Shown: in pieces, positions 8,650-15,884 of the stretch | Layout: every line of letters starts with the position of its first letter | How positions within the stretch are numbered: the first letter of the stretch is position 1 | Source of the DNA: Ardenticatenaceae bacterium | GTDB taxonomy: Bacteria > Chloroflexota > Anaerolineae > Promineifilales > Promineifilaceae | Direction: 5' to 3' | Assembly: GCA_027054335.1 (NCBI GenBank) | Contig: JALUPA010000203.1 | Span: forward strand, 1 to 34,652 | DNA: 34,652 nt | Notes under the pieces: model-generated | Databases searched by the model: none | Told to the model about the DNA's origin: nothing | The model's input: the letters and a program-made list of their open reading frames with translations, nothing else | Translations under genes and position numbers: made by a program

Positions 8650-9660
8650 TCAAAGAACCGCCTCATTTTCAGAAATTTGTGTCGCCCGACCAAAATCAGC
8701 CCAGCGCATGCCCGCCCGCACCATGTAGTAAGCGCCCAACAGGGTGATGGGCAGCCAGAGGGCAGCGTGTAAGACCAGGGTGTACGCCGTAGCGATTTCC
8801 TGGGGCACGCCGTACAGCACCAGCACAGCAATACCGGGGCCGTCAAACGTGCCAATGTAGCCGGGGGCCGAGGGCAGCGTGGTCGCCAGATTGACGACGC
8901 CGTTCATCAGCATCAGGGCAAAAAAGGAGACTTCAAAGTCAAAGGCGTGCATCACAAACCAGTATTTTACCGTTTCCAGCAGCCAGATGACGATGGAAGT
9001 AAGAAAGATCATCATCACGCTGCGAAAACTGCGCAGGGAGGCCAGCCCGTCCAGAAACCGCTGCAAAAAAGCCAGCAAGGGGTGATGGATGCGGTGGGGC
9101 AGCAGTTTGTAACTGACGGTTTCGGCCAGACCATAAAACTTTTCCGGGAAAGCGGCCATCACAAAGAAGACGGCCAGGGCGGCAAAAAAAGCAACGCTGG
9201 CCACGATGACCAGTTGGCGGATAGCGTCGTTATCGCCCGGTATGGGGGTGAAGGGCAGGGCCACAAAGACAAAGATGAGCATCACCAGGCCGTCAAAGAC
9301 GCGCTCGACGACAATGGTAGCCACACTGCCGCTCATGGGGACTGCTTCCCGTTCGCGCAGGACGAAGGAGCGTAGTAGTTCCCCGGCGCGGAAGGGATAA
9401 ACGTTGTTGCCCATGTAGCCGATGACGACGACGGGGAACAGCCGGGCAAGGGGGATGTGCTTGAACGGCCGTAACATATAATCCCAGCGCCACGTCCGCG
9501 CCCACACTGCCAGAAAATAGACCAGAATGCCGGGAATAATCCAGACGTAGTTGGCGCTGCGCATGGAGAGCCATACGTCGCCCAGCTTCAGCCCGCGCAG
9601 CGCCAGCCAGATAAAAAAGGCGCTGATGAACAGCCCCAGCCATAAGTGCCATTTTTTCAA
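8650..9660 (-). CDS. Flippase-like / lysylphosphatidylglycerol synthase TM domain protein (UPF0104)
   Basis: Polytopic inner-membrane protein of 336 residues with about eight hydrophobic helices, related to the membrane part of MprF and to YbhN-type proteins, often linked to glycolipid export or modification. Family features: early ARTWRW, YMGNNVYPFRAGELLRSFVL (about residues 88-107), VERVFDG (132-138) and the late APGYIGTFDGPGIAVL. It starts with TTG at 9660: no in-frame ATG precedes an upstream stop (9676-9678), and AGAGG lies nine bases before the TTG. Downstream, the FAD protein begins within a few bases, so the two are co-transcribed. No soluble aminoacyl-transferase domain is present, so it is not a full lipid-lysylation enzyme. 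Confidence 0.85.
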   Translation of the reverse strand: MKKWHLWLGLFISAFFIWLALRGLKLGDVWLSMRSANYVWIIPGILVYFLAVWARTWRWDYMLRPFKHIPLARLFPVVVIGYMGNNVYPFRAGELLRSFVLREREAVPMSGSVATIVVERVFDGLVMLIFVFVALPFTPIPGDNDAIRQLVIVASVAFFAALAVFFVMAAFPEKFYGLAETVSYKLLPHRIHHPLLAFLQRFLDGLASLRSFRSVMMIFLTSIVIWLLETVKYWFVMHAFDFEVSFFALMLMNGVVNLATTLPSAPGYIGTFDGPGIAVLVLYGVPQEIATAYTLVLHAALWLPITLLGAYYMVRAGMRWADFGRATQISENEAVL

Positions 9661-9719
9661 ATCGAATAACCTCTTTTAACGATATACACGCCTGTCAGGT
9701 GTGAAGCGTAATTGTACCA

Positions 9720-9772
9720 GAGATTGACGATTAGAGATTGCGTCCATTCTCCAATCTCTAATCGCCAATCTC
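9720..9772. repeat. Heptamer-periodic inverted repeat
   Basis: Units such as agattga/cgattag/agattgc (9721-9741) are answered by the complementary ccaatct/ctaatcg/ccaatct (9751-9771), forming a stem of about 21 bp with one G-T mismatch and an 11-base loop. The stop codon of the small ORF at 9758 lies inside it. Confidence 0.75.
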
Positions 9773-9880
9773 CTCCATAATCTCCCGATAATGTTCCCGG
9801 ATGATTTCCAGCGATCTGGTGGACTCGCGAATTAATTGCCAAGAAGCATAAACCAGGCTGACAATGCCGACAAACGCCAT
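9758..9880 (-). CDS. Possible small membrane protein (perhaps frameshifted at its start)
   Basis: Forty codons from ATG 9880: one hydrophobic helix (MAFVGIVSLVYASW) and then a charged helix rich in Arg and Glu (RESTRSLEIIREHYREIMEE). The hydrophobic stretch continues upstream in frame (NIIVIG) without a start codon. In the next frame an ATG at 9918 with GAGG ten bases upstream encodes MIDTAL and runs into a stop; removing one base there would join it to the helix and give a protein of about 53 residues. It may be a real small gene with a recent frameshift, a sequencing error, or chance. It lies in the gap 9661-10113, head to head with the reductase. Confidence 0.4.
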   Translation of the reverse strand: MAFVGIVSLVYASWQLIRESTRSLEIIREHYREIMEEIGD

Positions 9881-9974
9881 GCCAATGACAATAATGTTTA
9901 CAGCGCCGTATCTATCATCTTATCCCATCCTCGAAAAAGGTTGAAGACGCCATTATACTCATCATCCTTACAAA

Positions 9975-10003
9975 TTGACGAAGACTCTTATGCGCCGCAT
10001 AAT
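9975..10003 (+). promoter_or_regulatory. Sigma70-type promoter for the 3-hydroxyisobutyrate-dehydrogenase-like gene
   Basis: TTGACG (9975-9980), 17-base spacer, CATAAT (9998-10003): five of six consensus bases in each box. The predicted start near 10010 gives a leader of about 100 bases containing the hairpin repeat at 10040-10091. Confidence 0.65.
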
Positions 10004-10020
10004 AGGAACAAAGATACAGG

Positions 10021-10091
10021 TTGCCAGGCGGCGGAGTTGCCGGGTGGCAAAGTGGCAGAGTGGAATGTTACCTGGCTACTTTACCGCCCGG
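10021..10091. repeat. Hairpin repeat in the 10114 gene leader
   Basis: Semi-periodic ttgcc/ggtggca/aagtggca units. The arm 10040-10058 (ccgggtggcaaagtggcag) is nearly complementary to 10072-10091, giving an imperfect stem of about 20 bp just before the ribosome binding site at 10102. Confidence 0.55.
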
Positions 10092-10113
10092 CCACCCCAA
10101 AAAGGAGAACCAA

Positions 10114-11007
10114 ATGACAGAAACAATCGGATTTGTCGGATTAGGCATTATGGGACAGGGAATGACCCGAAATTTACTCAAAGCCGGCTTTGCAGTTCAC
10201 GTCTGGAACCGCTCGCCAGGCAAAATGGACCCGCTGATCGCCGAGGGCGCCATCGGCGCTACCAGTCCGGCTGATGTAGCCGCCCACGCCGACATCACCA
10301 TCATCTGTGTTAGCGACACGCCAGACGTAGAGGAAGTGCTGCTGCACGAAAACGGTATCATGTTTGGCGCTAAAGAAGGGGATTTGATCATTGATTGCAG
10401 CACCATCAGTCCCCAGGCCACGCAAAAGATGGCGGCCGTTTTGGAGCACGCCGGGGTACACATGCTGGACGCCCCTATCAGCGGCGGCAGCGAAGGTGCG
10501 GCCAACGGCACGCTCAGCATCATGGTGGGCGGCGACGCGGCGCAGTTTGAGCGCGCCTTGCCCGTGTTCCAGGCGATGGGCCAGACAATTACCCACGTGG
10601 GCGGCCACGGCGCGGGGCAGATGGTCAAACTGGTCAACCAAATTTTGGTGGTGATCAATATGTGGGCGGTGGGGGAAGCCTTGCTTTTCGCCCAGGCGGG
10701 CGGCCTGGATTTGCAAAAAACGCTGGAGGCAGTTTCCGGCGGGGCGGCGGGAAGCTGGATGTTGTCCAATCGCGGCCCGCAGGTTATTCGACGGGATTGG
10801 CGGCCCGGTTTTACTATTGATTTGCAGCAAAAGGATTTGCGTCTGGCCCTGGGCGCGGCCGATGAGATGGGCGTGCCTGTTTTGGGGACCAGCACCATTT
10901 ACAACCTGTACCGCACCTTGCAGCAGCAAGGATTGGGGGGTGAAGGTAATCACGCCCTGGTCAAAGCGTTGGAGCATTTAGCTGGATTTGAGATTGGAGC
11001 TTCTTAG
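10114..11007 (+). CDS. NAD(P)-dependent 3-hydroxyisobutyrate dehydrogenase-like oxidoreductase
   Basis: Beta-hydroxyacid dehydrogenase family (3-hydroxyisobutyrate dehydrogenase, tartronate semialdehyde reductase GarR and relatives), soluble, 297 residues. Visible: Rossmann motif FVGLGIMGQGM (residues 6-16), the cofactor-specificity region WNRSPGK, substrate motif DAPISGGSEGAANGTLSIMVGG, and the catalytic lysine region GAGQMVKLVNQ. WNRS favours NADPH by family precedent, but this is not proof. The ATG at 10114 has AAGGAG at 10102-10107; upstream in-frame residues are repeat sequence and not part of the protein. It has its own promoter and ends seven bases from the convergent gene. The in vivo substrate cannot be told. 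Confidence 0.9.
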   Translation: MTETIGFVGLGIMGQGMTRNLLKAGFAVHVWNRSPGKMDPLIAEGAIGATSPADVAAHADITIICVSDTPDVEEVLLHENGIMFGAKEGDLIIDCSTISPQATQKMAAVLEHAGVHMLDAPISGGSEGAANGTLSIMVGGDAAQFERALPVFQAMGQTITHVGGHGAGQMVKLVNQILVVINMWAVGEALLFAQAGGLDLQKTLEAVSGGAAGSWMLSNRGPQVIRRDWRPGFTIDLQQKDLRLALGAADEMGVPVLGTSTIYNLYRTLQQQGLGGEGNHALVKALEHLAGFEIGAS

Positions 11008-11014
11008 CCGCGGC

Positions 11015-11563
11015 TTAAGCCTGGCTGCGGCGCAGCAGCGCCCGGACGCCGCCCCAGAGGGCGTAGAGAATAGCCAGGATCAACAATAAAAACTTAAAAG
11101 CAGCGCACCAGTAGGCAAGTTGGGGCAGCAGCGCATTACTGGAACCTTGCAGGAGCTGCCAGAGGGCGATGTTCTCAATGTAATCGAGGGCGGCAGCCAG
11201 CCAGACGCCCCAGGCCAGCCAGGCGCCCAATTGCGCCAGCCGGCCCTTAAATGTGCCGGAAGCGGCAACCACGGCCAGAGAAATGGCCAGCCCATACACC
11301 ACAGGATACAGAAAATCAATCCCCAGACCAAAGGCGGCTCGCAGCTTGGCTTGGGCGTCCCAGGAGTTGATGATGGCTTGGGCTGTGGCCAGGTCGCCGG
11401 CAAATTCAAAGGAAACAATGCCTTGGGGGGCAACGGCCGTGCGCAAGGGCTGGTTGATACCTGTGGAAATAAAGGTCAGCAACAATGCTAAACCGATAAA
11501 AATCCACATCAAGCGGCGGCGGCGGGCGGCGGGTATGGACGCAAAGGGAGGGGAAACAGTCAT
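11015..11563 (-). CDS. Unknown four-helix membrane protein
   Basis: 182 residues with a short polar N-terminus ending in a basic patch (ARRRR), then hydrophobic helices near residues 17-35, 72-92, 100-125 and 150-172. The first extracytoplasmic loop (about 36-70) is polar. I recognise no family motif. The ATG at 11563 has AAGGAG eight bases upstream on the minus strand. The gap to the divergent kinase-like gene (11564-11760) contains an ACGGCCGT and an AT-rich stretch but no clear promoter. Confidence 0.75.
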   Translation of the reverse strand: MTVSPPFASIPAARRRRLMWIFIGLALLLTFISTGINQPLRTAVAPQGIVSFEFAGDLATAQAIINSWDAQAKLRAAFGLGIDFLYPVVYGLAISLAVVAASGTFKGRLAQLGAWLAWGVWLAAALDYIENIALWQLLQGSSNALLPQLAYWCAAFKFLLLILAILYALWGGVRALLRRSQA

Positions 11564-11760
11564 AAGATTTTCTCCTTTGTTTAATTATCCCTGCGCGGCA
11601 AGAAACCGCGGCTACCAGAGTATACTGAACGGCCGTATTTTTCCCAACTTCTGCGCCAGACAAATTCAATCGGCTGTTTTCACGGGAATTGCATGGAAAG
11701 CGAACCAGCAGGCTTTATACTTCATCCTAGAAAAAGTGTTGTCATTGCGTTGGGGTATAA

Positions 11761-14124
11761 ATGGGAAAATTTATCGGGCAGCAGTTTGACCAGTATGTTA
11801 TTGAAACAGTCATTGGCCGCAGCCAGTTGGGCACGGTTTTCCGCACCCGCACAGTGAACACCAGTCGGCCGGTGGCGCTGAAATTGATTGACGCCAATAT
11901 CACCGAATCACCGGAAATTGAACAGTTTGTTTTACGGACAGCCCAGCTTACCTCCTGCCTGACCCACCCCAATATCGTCCCGTTGCTCAATTTTGGTAAA
12001 CGCAACGGCCGTATCTATCTCGCTTCTGAATTTATTGCCGGACGCAGCCTGGATACCATTCTAAGCGCCCTGAAAAAGCACCGGCGAGTCATGCAGATGG
12101 ATCAGGCGCTGCACATCGCCGCCCAAATAGCCGATGGTCTGGATGTGGCCCATCAGGAAGGGCTGGTACACGGCAACCTCAAACCCAGCAACGTGCTGAT
12201 TGTCCGGCCCAACGATCCCCCGCCGGGTAGCGGGCCATCCTTCCGCGCTTTGTTGAGCGATTTTGGCCTGTCGCTTATCCCGGAGCAGGGGATTGCCGCC
12301 GCTCGTTTTACCCCCGCCAAACTGCTACCTTACCTTTCTCCGGAACAATGCACCGGCGCTCCGCTGGACGGCCGTTCTGATATTTACAGTTTAGGCGTTA
12401 TCCTCTACCAGTTGATGGCCGGGCGTATCCCTTTCAACGTCGCCTCATCTACCGAAGCCATCATGCGCCACTCTCTGGAGCAGCCATTGCCGGTTAATAC
12501 TTTGCGGCCCGGCCTGCCGCCTCCTGTGACCCACATTATAGATATTGCTCTGGCTAAAAATCCGGCAAACCGGTATCAGCACGCTTCAGAAATGGCTCAG
12601 GCCCTGCGCCAGATCACCCAATCGCCAGAAGTCAATCCGGCCTTTAATACGCCGGTGATGATCCATACCGAAAGCCAGATAACCGTAGAATCTTCGCCGG
12701 ACATTAAGCCATCCTATCATGTCCGGCCCGATACCAAAAACGTGACGGCTATTCTCAAAGATTTGAATGAAGAAGAAGATGACCTGACAAAAATTTCTCC
12801 AGAGCAAAATGGCACAGCCTCTGAGCGGAACCCGGCTTCTGGCGCGGACGGTTCAGCCCAAAGCCATCATGCCCCCATCATCTTGGAGCCTGATCCGGTT
12901 TTGGTAGCGCCGGCCGAAAAAGAAACGGCTGAATATGGCGCTGTCGTCGTGCCGGAAAGCCCCACCCAGATTTTCCAGGCGTCACTCACCGAGACATATA
13001 TTGTCATCTCTCACCAGGGGCGACCGCCCCGTTACATCAATATGGACCGGCCTCGCTTTCGTATTGGCCGGGCGGCCAATAACGATATTGTCTTGCAAGC
13101 GCCGGACGTTTCCCGCCATCACGCCTTCCTGGAAATGACCAAAGAAGGCTGGCAGATAACTGACCTGGGCAGCACAGGCGGCACGTACTGGAATCGCCAA
13201 AAACTGGAGCCGCAAAAGCCGGAATTATGGCCGGCGGATCAAACGGTGCAAATTGGCCCGTACTATTTGCATTGGCAGGATGAGAAACCGCTGGAAGCGG
13301 TTGATCCGCTGGTGGTGAATGAGCAAATGACCCAGTTGTTCCAGGTACCGGCCGGAGCCAGCCAGCGGCAAAGCGTACACGGCCGTTTCAATGCCGTCCT
13401 GTACCCTTCTCTGATGACTCTGGGGCCAGGCCAGGAAACGACGCTGCAAATTGAACTGTTTAACCAGGGGTCTGTGATTGATACCTTCAAATTAGTTGTC
13501 AGCGGCCTGCATCGCACTGTTTTTACCTTGTCACAAAATATGCTGTCGCTGGCGCCAGGGGCGCGGGCTTCGATTCCCCTGGTCATCCATTTGCCTCAGC
13601 CGGGCACGCTGTTGGCGCGCCGTATTCCGGCCGGCCCTCGTCCTTTCAAGCTGACCATTCAATCCATCACCTTCCCGGATGAGATGTCGGTTTTGGCCGG
13701 GCAGTTAACGGTTTCGCCTTACGAATCCTTTTCCATTGGTCTCTGGCCGGGTGAAATTGACAATGGCGGCGCCTGCCGGGTTTTGACGCGCAATGAGGGG
13801 AATACGACGACGACTTTTTCTCTGACCAGCCATGACAAGGACGGCCGTATCCAATTTGTCAGCAAGCAGCAGCGGGTCAAACTGGAGCCAAGCGACACGG
13901 CCACGCAGGATGTTACCCTGTATTACCGGGAAAAACCATTATTTGGCCGCACCCGCCGCATTCCATTTGAACTGGAAATTGCCACAGATAACGGCACGCG
14001 CCAGACCAAATCCGGCGTGCTAAACGTCAAACCCAGAATCCCCCTCTGGGTCATTATTTTCCTGGAAATGGCGCTGATTTTTATGCTGGTACTGGCGATT
14101 CTTTCTAACAGGTTTACGGGGTAA
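11761..14124 (+). CDS. Membrane-anchored Ser/Thr kinase-like protein with FHA domain (probable pseudokinase)
   Basis: 787 residues. N-terminal protein-kinase domain about 8-275: glycine loop IGRSQLGTVF (18-27), Lys41 in VALKL, catalytic loop HGNLKPSN (137-144), DFG (167-169) and SPE near 194. The HRD-type aspartate is Asn139 (codon AAC at 12175), while Lys141, Asn144 and DFG remain. The middle glycine of the ATP loop is also lost. A low-complexity linker leads to an FHA phosphothreonine-binding domain (about 418-500; RIGRAANNDIV, SRHHAFLE, GSTGGT). A beta-rich region follows and then one C-terminal transmembrane helix (about 762-783). It therefore looks like a tail-anchored sensor or scaffold facing the cytoplasm; loss of the aspartate predicts weak or no catalysis. 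No good Shine-Dalgarno is seen; the ATG is preceded by ggggtataa. Confidence 0.9.
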   Translation: MGKFIGQQFDQYVIETVIGRSQLGTVFRTRTVNTSRPVALKLIDANITESPEIEQFVLRTAQLTSCLTHPNIVPLLNFGKRNGRIYLASEFIAGRSLDTILSALKKHRRVMQMDQALHIAAQIADGLDVAHQEGLVHGNLKPSNVLIVRPNDPPPGSGPSFRALLSDFGLSLIPEQGIAAARFTPAKLLPYLSPEQCTGAPLDGRSDIYSLGVILYQLMAGRIPFNVASSTEAIMRHSLEQPLPVNTLRPGLPPPVTHIIDIALAKNPANRYQHASEMAQALRQITQSPEVNPAFNTPVMIHTESQITVESSPDIKPSYHVRPDTKNVTAILKDLNEEEDDLTKISPEQNGTASERNPASGADGSAQSHHAPIILEPDPVLVAPAEKETAEYGAVVVPESPTQIFQASLTETYIVISHQGRPPRYINMDRPRFRIGRAANNDIVLQAPDVSRHHAFLEMTKEGWQITDLGSTGGTYWNRQKLEPQKPELWPADQTVQIGPYYLHWQDEKPLEAVDPLVVNEQMTQLFQVPAGASQRQSVHGRFNAVLYPSLMTLGPGQETTLQIELFNQGSVIDTFKLVVSGLHRTVFTLSQNMLSLAPGARASIPLVIHLPQPGTLLARRIPAGPRPFKLTIQSITFPDEMSVLAGQLTVSPYESFSIGLWPGEIDNGGACRVLTRNEGNTTTTFSLTSHDKDGRIQFVSKQQRVKLEPSDTATQDVTLYYREKPLFGRTRRIPFELEIATDNGTRQTKSGVLNVKPRIPLWVIIFLEMALIFMLVLAILSNRFTG

Positions 14125-14147
14125 CGGCCGTTCTCCATAATAGAATA

Positions 14148-14175
14148 GGCGCTTCGGACAATCATCCGAAGCGCC
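14148..14175. terminator. Hairpin between convergent genes
   Basis: Arms ggcgcttcgga (14148-14158) and tccgaagcgcc (14165-14175) pair perfectly around a 6-base loop, between the ends of the kinase-like gene and the DsrE2-like gene. It is probably a bidirectional terminator. Confidence 0.7.
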
Positions 14176-14205
14176 GGCCAACAGGGAAAAAACCTTCCCG
14201 TAAAT

Positions 14206-14688
14206 CTAAATGAAGATGATTTGGGCGCCCTCGCTCATCTCAATAAAATCAGTCGCTCCGACGACGCCTTCAAGGCCATCGTAAAGGTCATCTTCCGTTA
14301 TCATATTCATATCTTCAAACATATCCACCGACATCTTGCAGGCGTACAGCTTCCCGCCGCTGTCCACAATGATGTCCAGAAATTCGCCGACTTCCGGGAA
14401 ATCTAACTGGGCAATTTCCTTCTTCATCATCTTGGTAGCGATATTGGTCATACCCGGCAGCCCGCCCACAGCATTGGGGATACCCATTGTGGGATTGCCG
14501 ATGGGGACAAACTTCAGGTCATTCATCTTCTTCTTGTTTATCATATCCAGCCCCCAGAAAGTGAAGAACATCGTTACTTCCAACCCTTCCATCAAGGCTG
14601 CATTAGCCAACACCAACCCCGGATAAGCCATGTCCAGCGTACCCTTTGAACAAATAATGCACAATTTCCGATCCGTTTCCTCAAACAT
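14206..14688 (-). CDS. DsrE2-like sulfur-carrier protein (DsrE/DsrF/DrsH-like)
   Basis: 160 residues of the DsrE2 branch of the DsrE/F family, which moves persulfide sulfur between carriers (TusA, DsrC, rhodanese) in sulfur oxidation. Family marks: early ICSKGTLDMAYPGLVLANAAL, then FFTFWGLDMI, and Cys117 in LYACKMSVDMF, the position of the conserved sulfur-binding cysteine of DsrE2. Two extra cysteines (10 and 13) sit at the N-terminus. It is the last gene of the five-gene minus-strand sulfur operon; the start at 14688 has AGGAG. The 60-base gap before it is filled by a short periodic repeat. DsrE2 proteins are often membrane-associated; here the only strongly hydrophobic stretches are short. 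Confidence 0.85.
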   Translation of the reverse strand: MFEETDRKLCIICSKGTLDMAYPGLVLANAALMEGLEVTMFFTFWGLDMINKKKMNDLKFVPIGNPTMGIPNAVGGLPGMTNIATKMMKKEIAQLDFPEVGEFLDIIVDSGGKLYACKMSVDMFEDMNMITEDDLYDGLEGVVGATDFIEMSEGAQIIFI

Positions 14689-14701
14689 GAGCCTGTCTCC
14701 T

Positions 14702-14750
14702 TTAAGTAATTGGTAACTGGTAATTACTCAATTACTAATTACAGATGACT
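14702..14750. repeat. Short periodic repeat, taattgg/taactgg/taattac type
   Basis: 7-8 base units fill the gap between the DsrC and DsrE2 genes. The opening gtaatt and the repeated aattac are complementary, so a small hairpin can form. Confidence 0.65.
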
Positions 14751-15069
14751 AAATACAACCCGACGGTTTCTTCAACCCGGATACATACGCCACTTTCTTG
14801 GCCGGGCCTTTGGGGAACAACTTGTACAGTTCCTTGGTGGGGACCCCGCCAACCTTGCTGATGCGGCGTAACGTGGGGGCGTCGCCTTGCTCTTCGTAAT
14901 CTTTCCGGCAAAAATTGATGACATCCCAGTGCCGGTCCGTTAAGGGATCAATACCAATTTCCTTAGCCAGCTCTACGGCTACATCCTGGTTCCAATCATC
15001 CGGGTTCAGCATGTACCCGTCATCACCGAATTCAATTTCTTTTCCCGCAATCGTTCTTACTGTTGTCAT
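14749..15069 (-). CDS. DsrC/TusE-family sulfur relay protein lacking CysB
   Basis: 106 residues, small cytoplasmic carrier of the DsrC/TusE family. The core DGYMLNPDDWNQDVAVELA and the C-terminal arm LFPKGPAKKVAYVSGLKKPSGCI are typical. The penultimate Cys105 (CysA) is present, but the position eleven residues earlier, occupied by CysB in respiratory DsrC, is Ala94. By family rule this makes it TusE-like: it can hold a persulfide but cannot form the DsrC trisulfide used with dissimilatory sulfite reductase. An additional Cys54 lies in the core. Its position between DUF1641 and DsrE2, with no TusBCD or MnmA, suggests sulfur transfer linked to sulfide oxidation rather than tRNA thiolation, which is inference. 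The start at 15069 has an AGGAG on the minus strand. Confidence 0.9.
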   Translation of the reverse strand: MTTVRTIAGKEIEFGDDGYMLNPDDWNQDVAVELAKEIGIDPLTDRHWDVINFCRKDYEEQGDAPTLRRISKVGGVPTKELYKLFPKGPAKKVAYVSGLKKPSGCI

Positions 15070-15080
15070 GGTTATCTCCT

Positions 15081-15132
15081 TATATTTCGTATTGCGTATT
15101 ACATAGTGAAAACTTTTTGCGTAATACGCGCA
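15081..15132. repeat. Short inverted repeat in the DUF1641-DsrC gap
   Basis: tcgtatt/gcgtatt units, with gcgtattac (15094-15102) complementary to gtaatacgc (15121-15129). The stop codon of the DUF1641 gene lies just beyond it. Confidence 0.6.
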
Positions 15133-15135
15133 AAA

Positions 15136-15798
15136 CTAATCTGCTACTGTCTTCAATATATTTAACGTTTTAGCCAACCCGCGTTTAACTTCGGGGTCAT
15201 TCAATTGCCGCAAGATAGAGAACATAGAAACGTCTTTGTCGGCGTATTCATCGTCACGGATGGCTACGGCCGTATCCTGCAACATCCGCATAATCTCCGG
15301 CTGCGTCATTTCCTTTACCGTATTTAGAATCAGGACAATATTCTCGCCCAACTGGCGCACATCCTCTTCCGAATATTCCTCCACCACCCGATCCATAATG
15401 GCCAGCCCTTCCTGCATAAAGGAAAAGTAACCTTTATGCTCCATCTCTTCCAGCCGTCCCATCAACGCCAGAAATGCTTGCTGCGTCAGCGGGCTGATGT
15501 CCTGGCCCAACTCCATCAGGCTTTCCATCTGATCCAGCATCTGTTCCAGATTGCGCGTATTACGCATCAGCCGCTTCATCAGCCGCAGCATGTCTTCCAG
15601 TTCCACATACCCGTCAATTTCATCCAGCTCGCGTACCGAAAGCTGGTACATTTCCTGCATCACCGGCGTCAGGTCATTCTTTAACTCGTCAAGCTCCTGC
15701 CGCCGCACTCTCTGGATGCGGGACTCTTCTGCCAGGAAAGCCACCTGCTCGGTCAGGGCGTCAATCTTTTGGTTTAGTTCAAGCAATTGCTCTTCCAT
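15136..15798 (-). CDS. DUF1641 domain protein, partner of sulfide:quinone oxidoreductase
   Basis: 220 residues, almost entirely helical and rich in Glu, Leu and Met; no membrane segment. A coiled-coil-like N-terminus (MEEQLLELNQKIDALTEQVA) leads to the DUF1641 signature at the end: SILRQLNDPEVKRGLAKTLNILK. DUF1641 proteins are commonly encoded next to sulfide:quinone oxidoreductases or similar flavoproteins, as here (SQR immediately upstream), so a structural or regulatory partner role is inferred; biochemical function is unknown. The start at 15798 is preceded on the minus strand by a GGAG. Flanked on both sides by short periodic repeats. Confidence 0.88.
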   Translation of the reverse strand: MEEQLLELNQKIDALTEQVAFLAEESRIQRVRRQELDELKNDLTPVMQEMYQLSVRELDEIDGYVELEDMLRLMKRLMRNTRNLEQMLDQMESLMELGQDISPLTQQAFLALMGRLEEMEHKGYFSFMQEGLAIMDRVVEEYSEEDVRQLGENIVLILNTVKEMTQPEIMRMLQDTAVAIRDDEYADKDVSMFSILRQLNDPEVKRGLAKTLNILKTVAD

Positions 15799-15814
15799 TA
15801 TTGATCTCCGTAAT

Positions 15815-15884
15815 TTTAATTGGTAACTGGGTAATTGGGTAATTACTCAATTACTTGATTACTCAATTACGCAATTACTAACTC
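15815..15884. repeat. Short tandem array, tcaattac/ttgattac type
   Basis: Eight-base units (tcaattac, ttgattac, tcaattac, gcaattac) preceded by seven-base aattggt/aactggg units fill the whole gap between SQR and DUF1641. The two halves are partly complementary. Confidence 0.75.

Noticed and set aside
15815-15884. Possible CRISPR array
   Set aside because: Repeat units are only 7-8 bases with no spacers and no cas genes are nearby.
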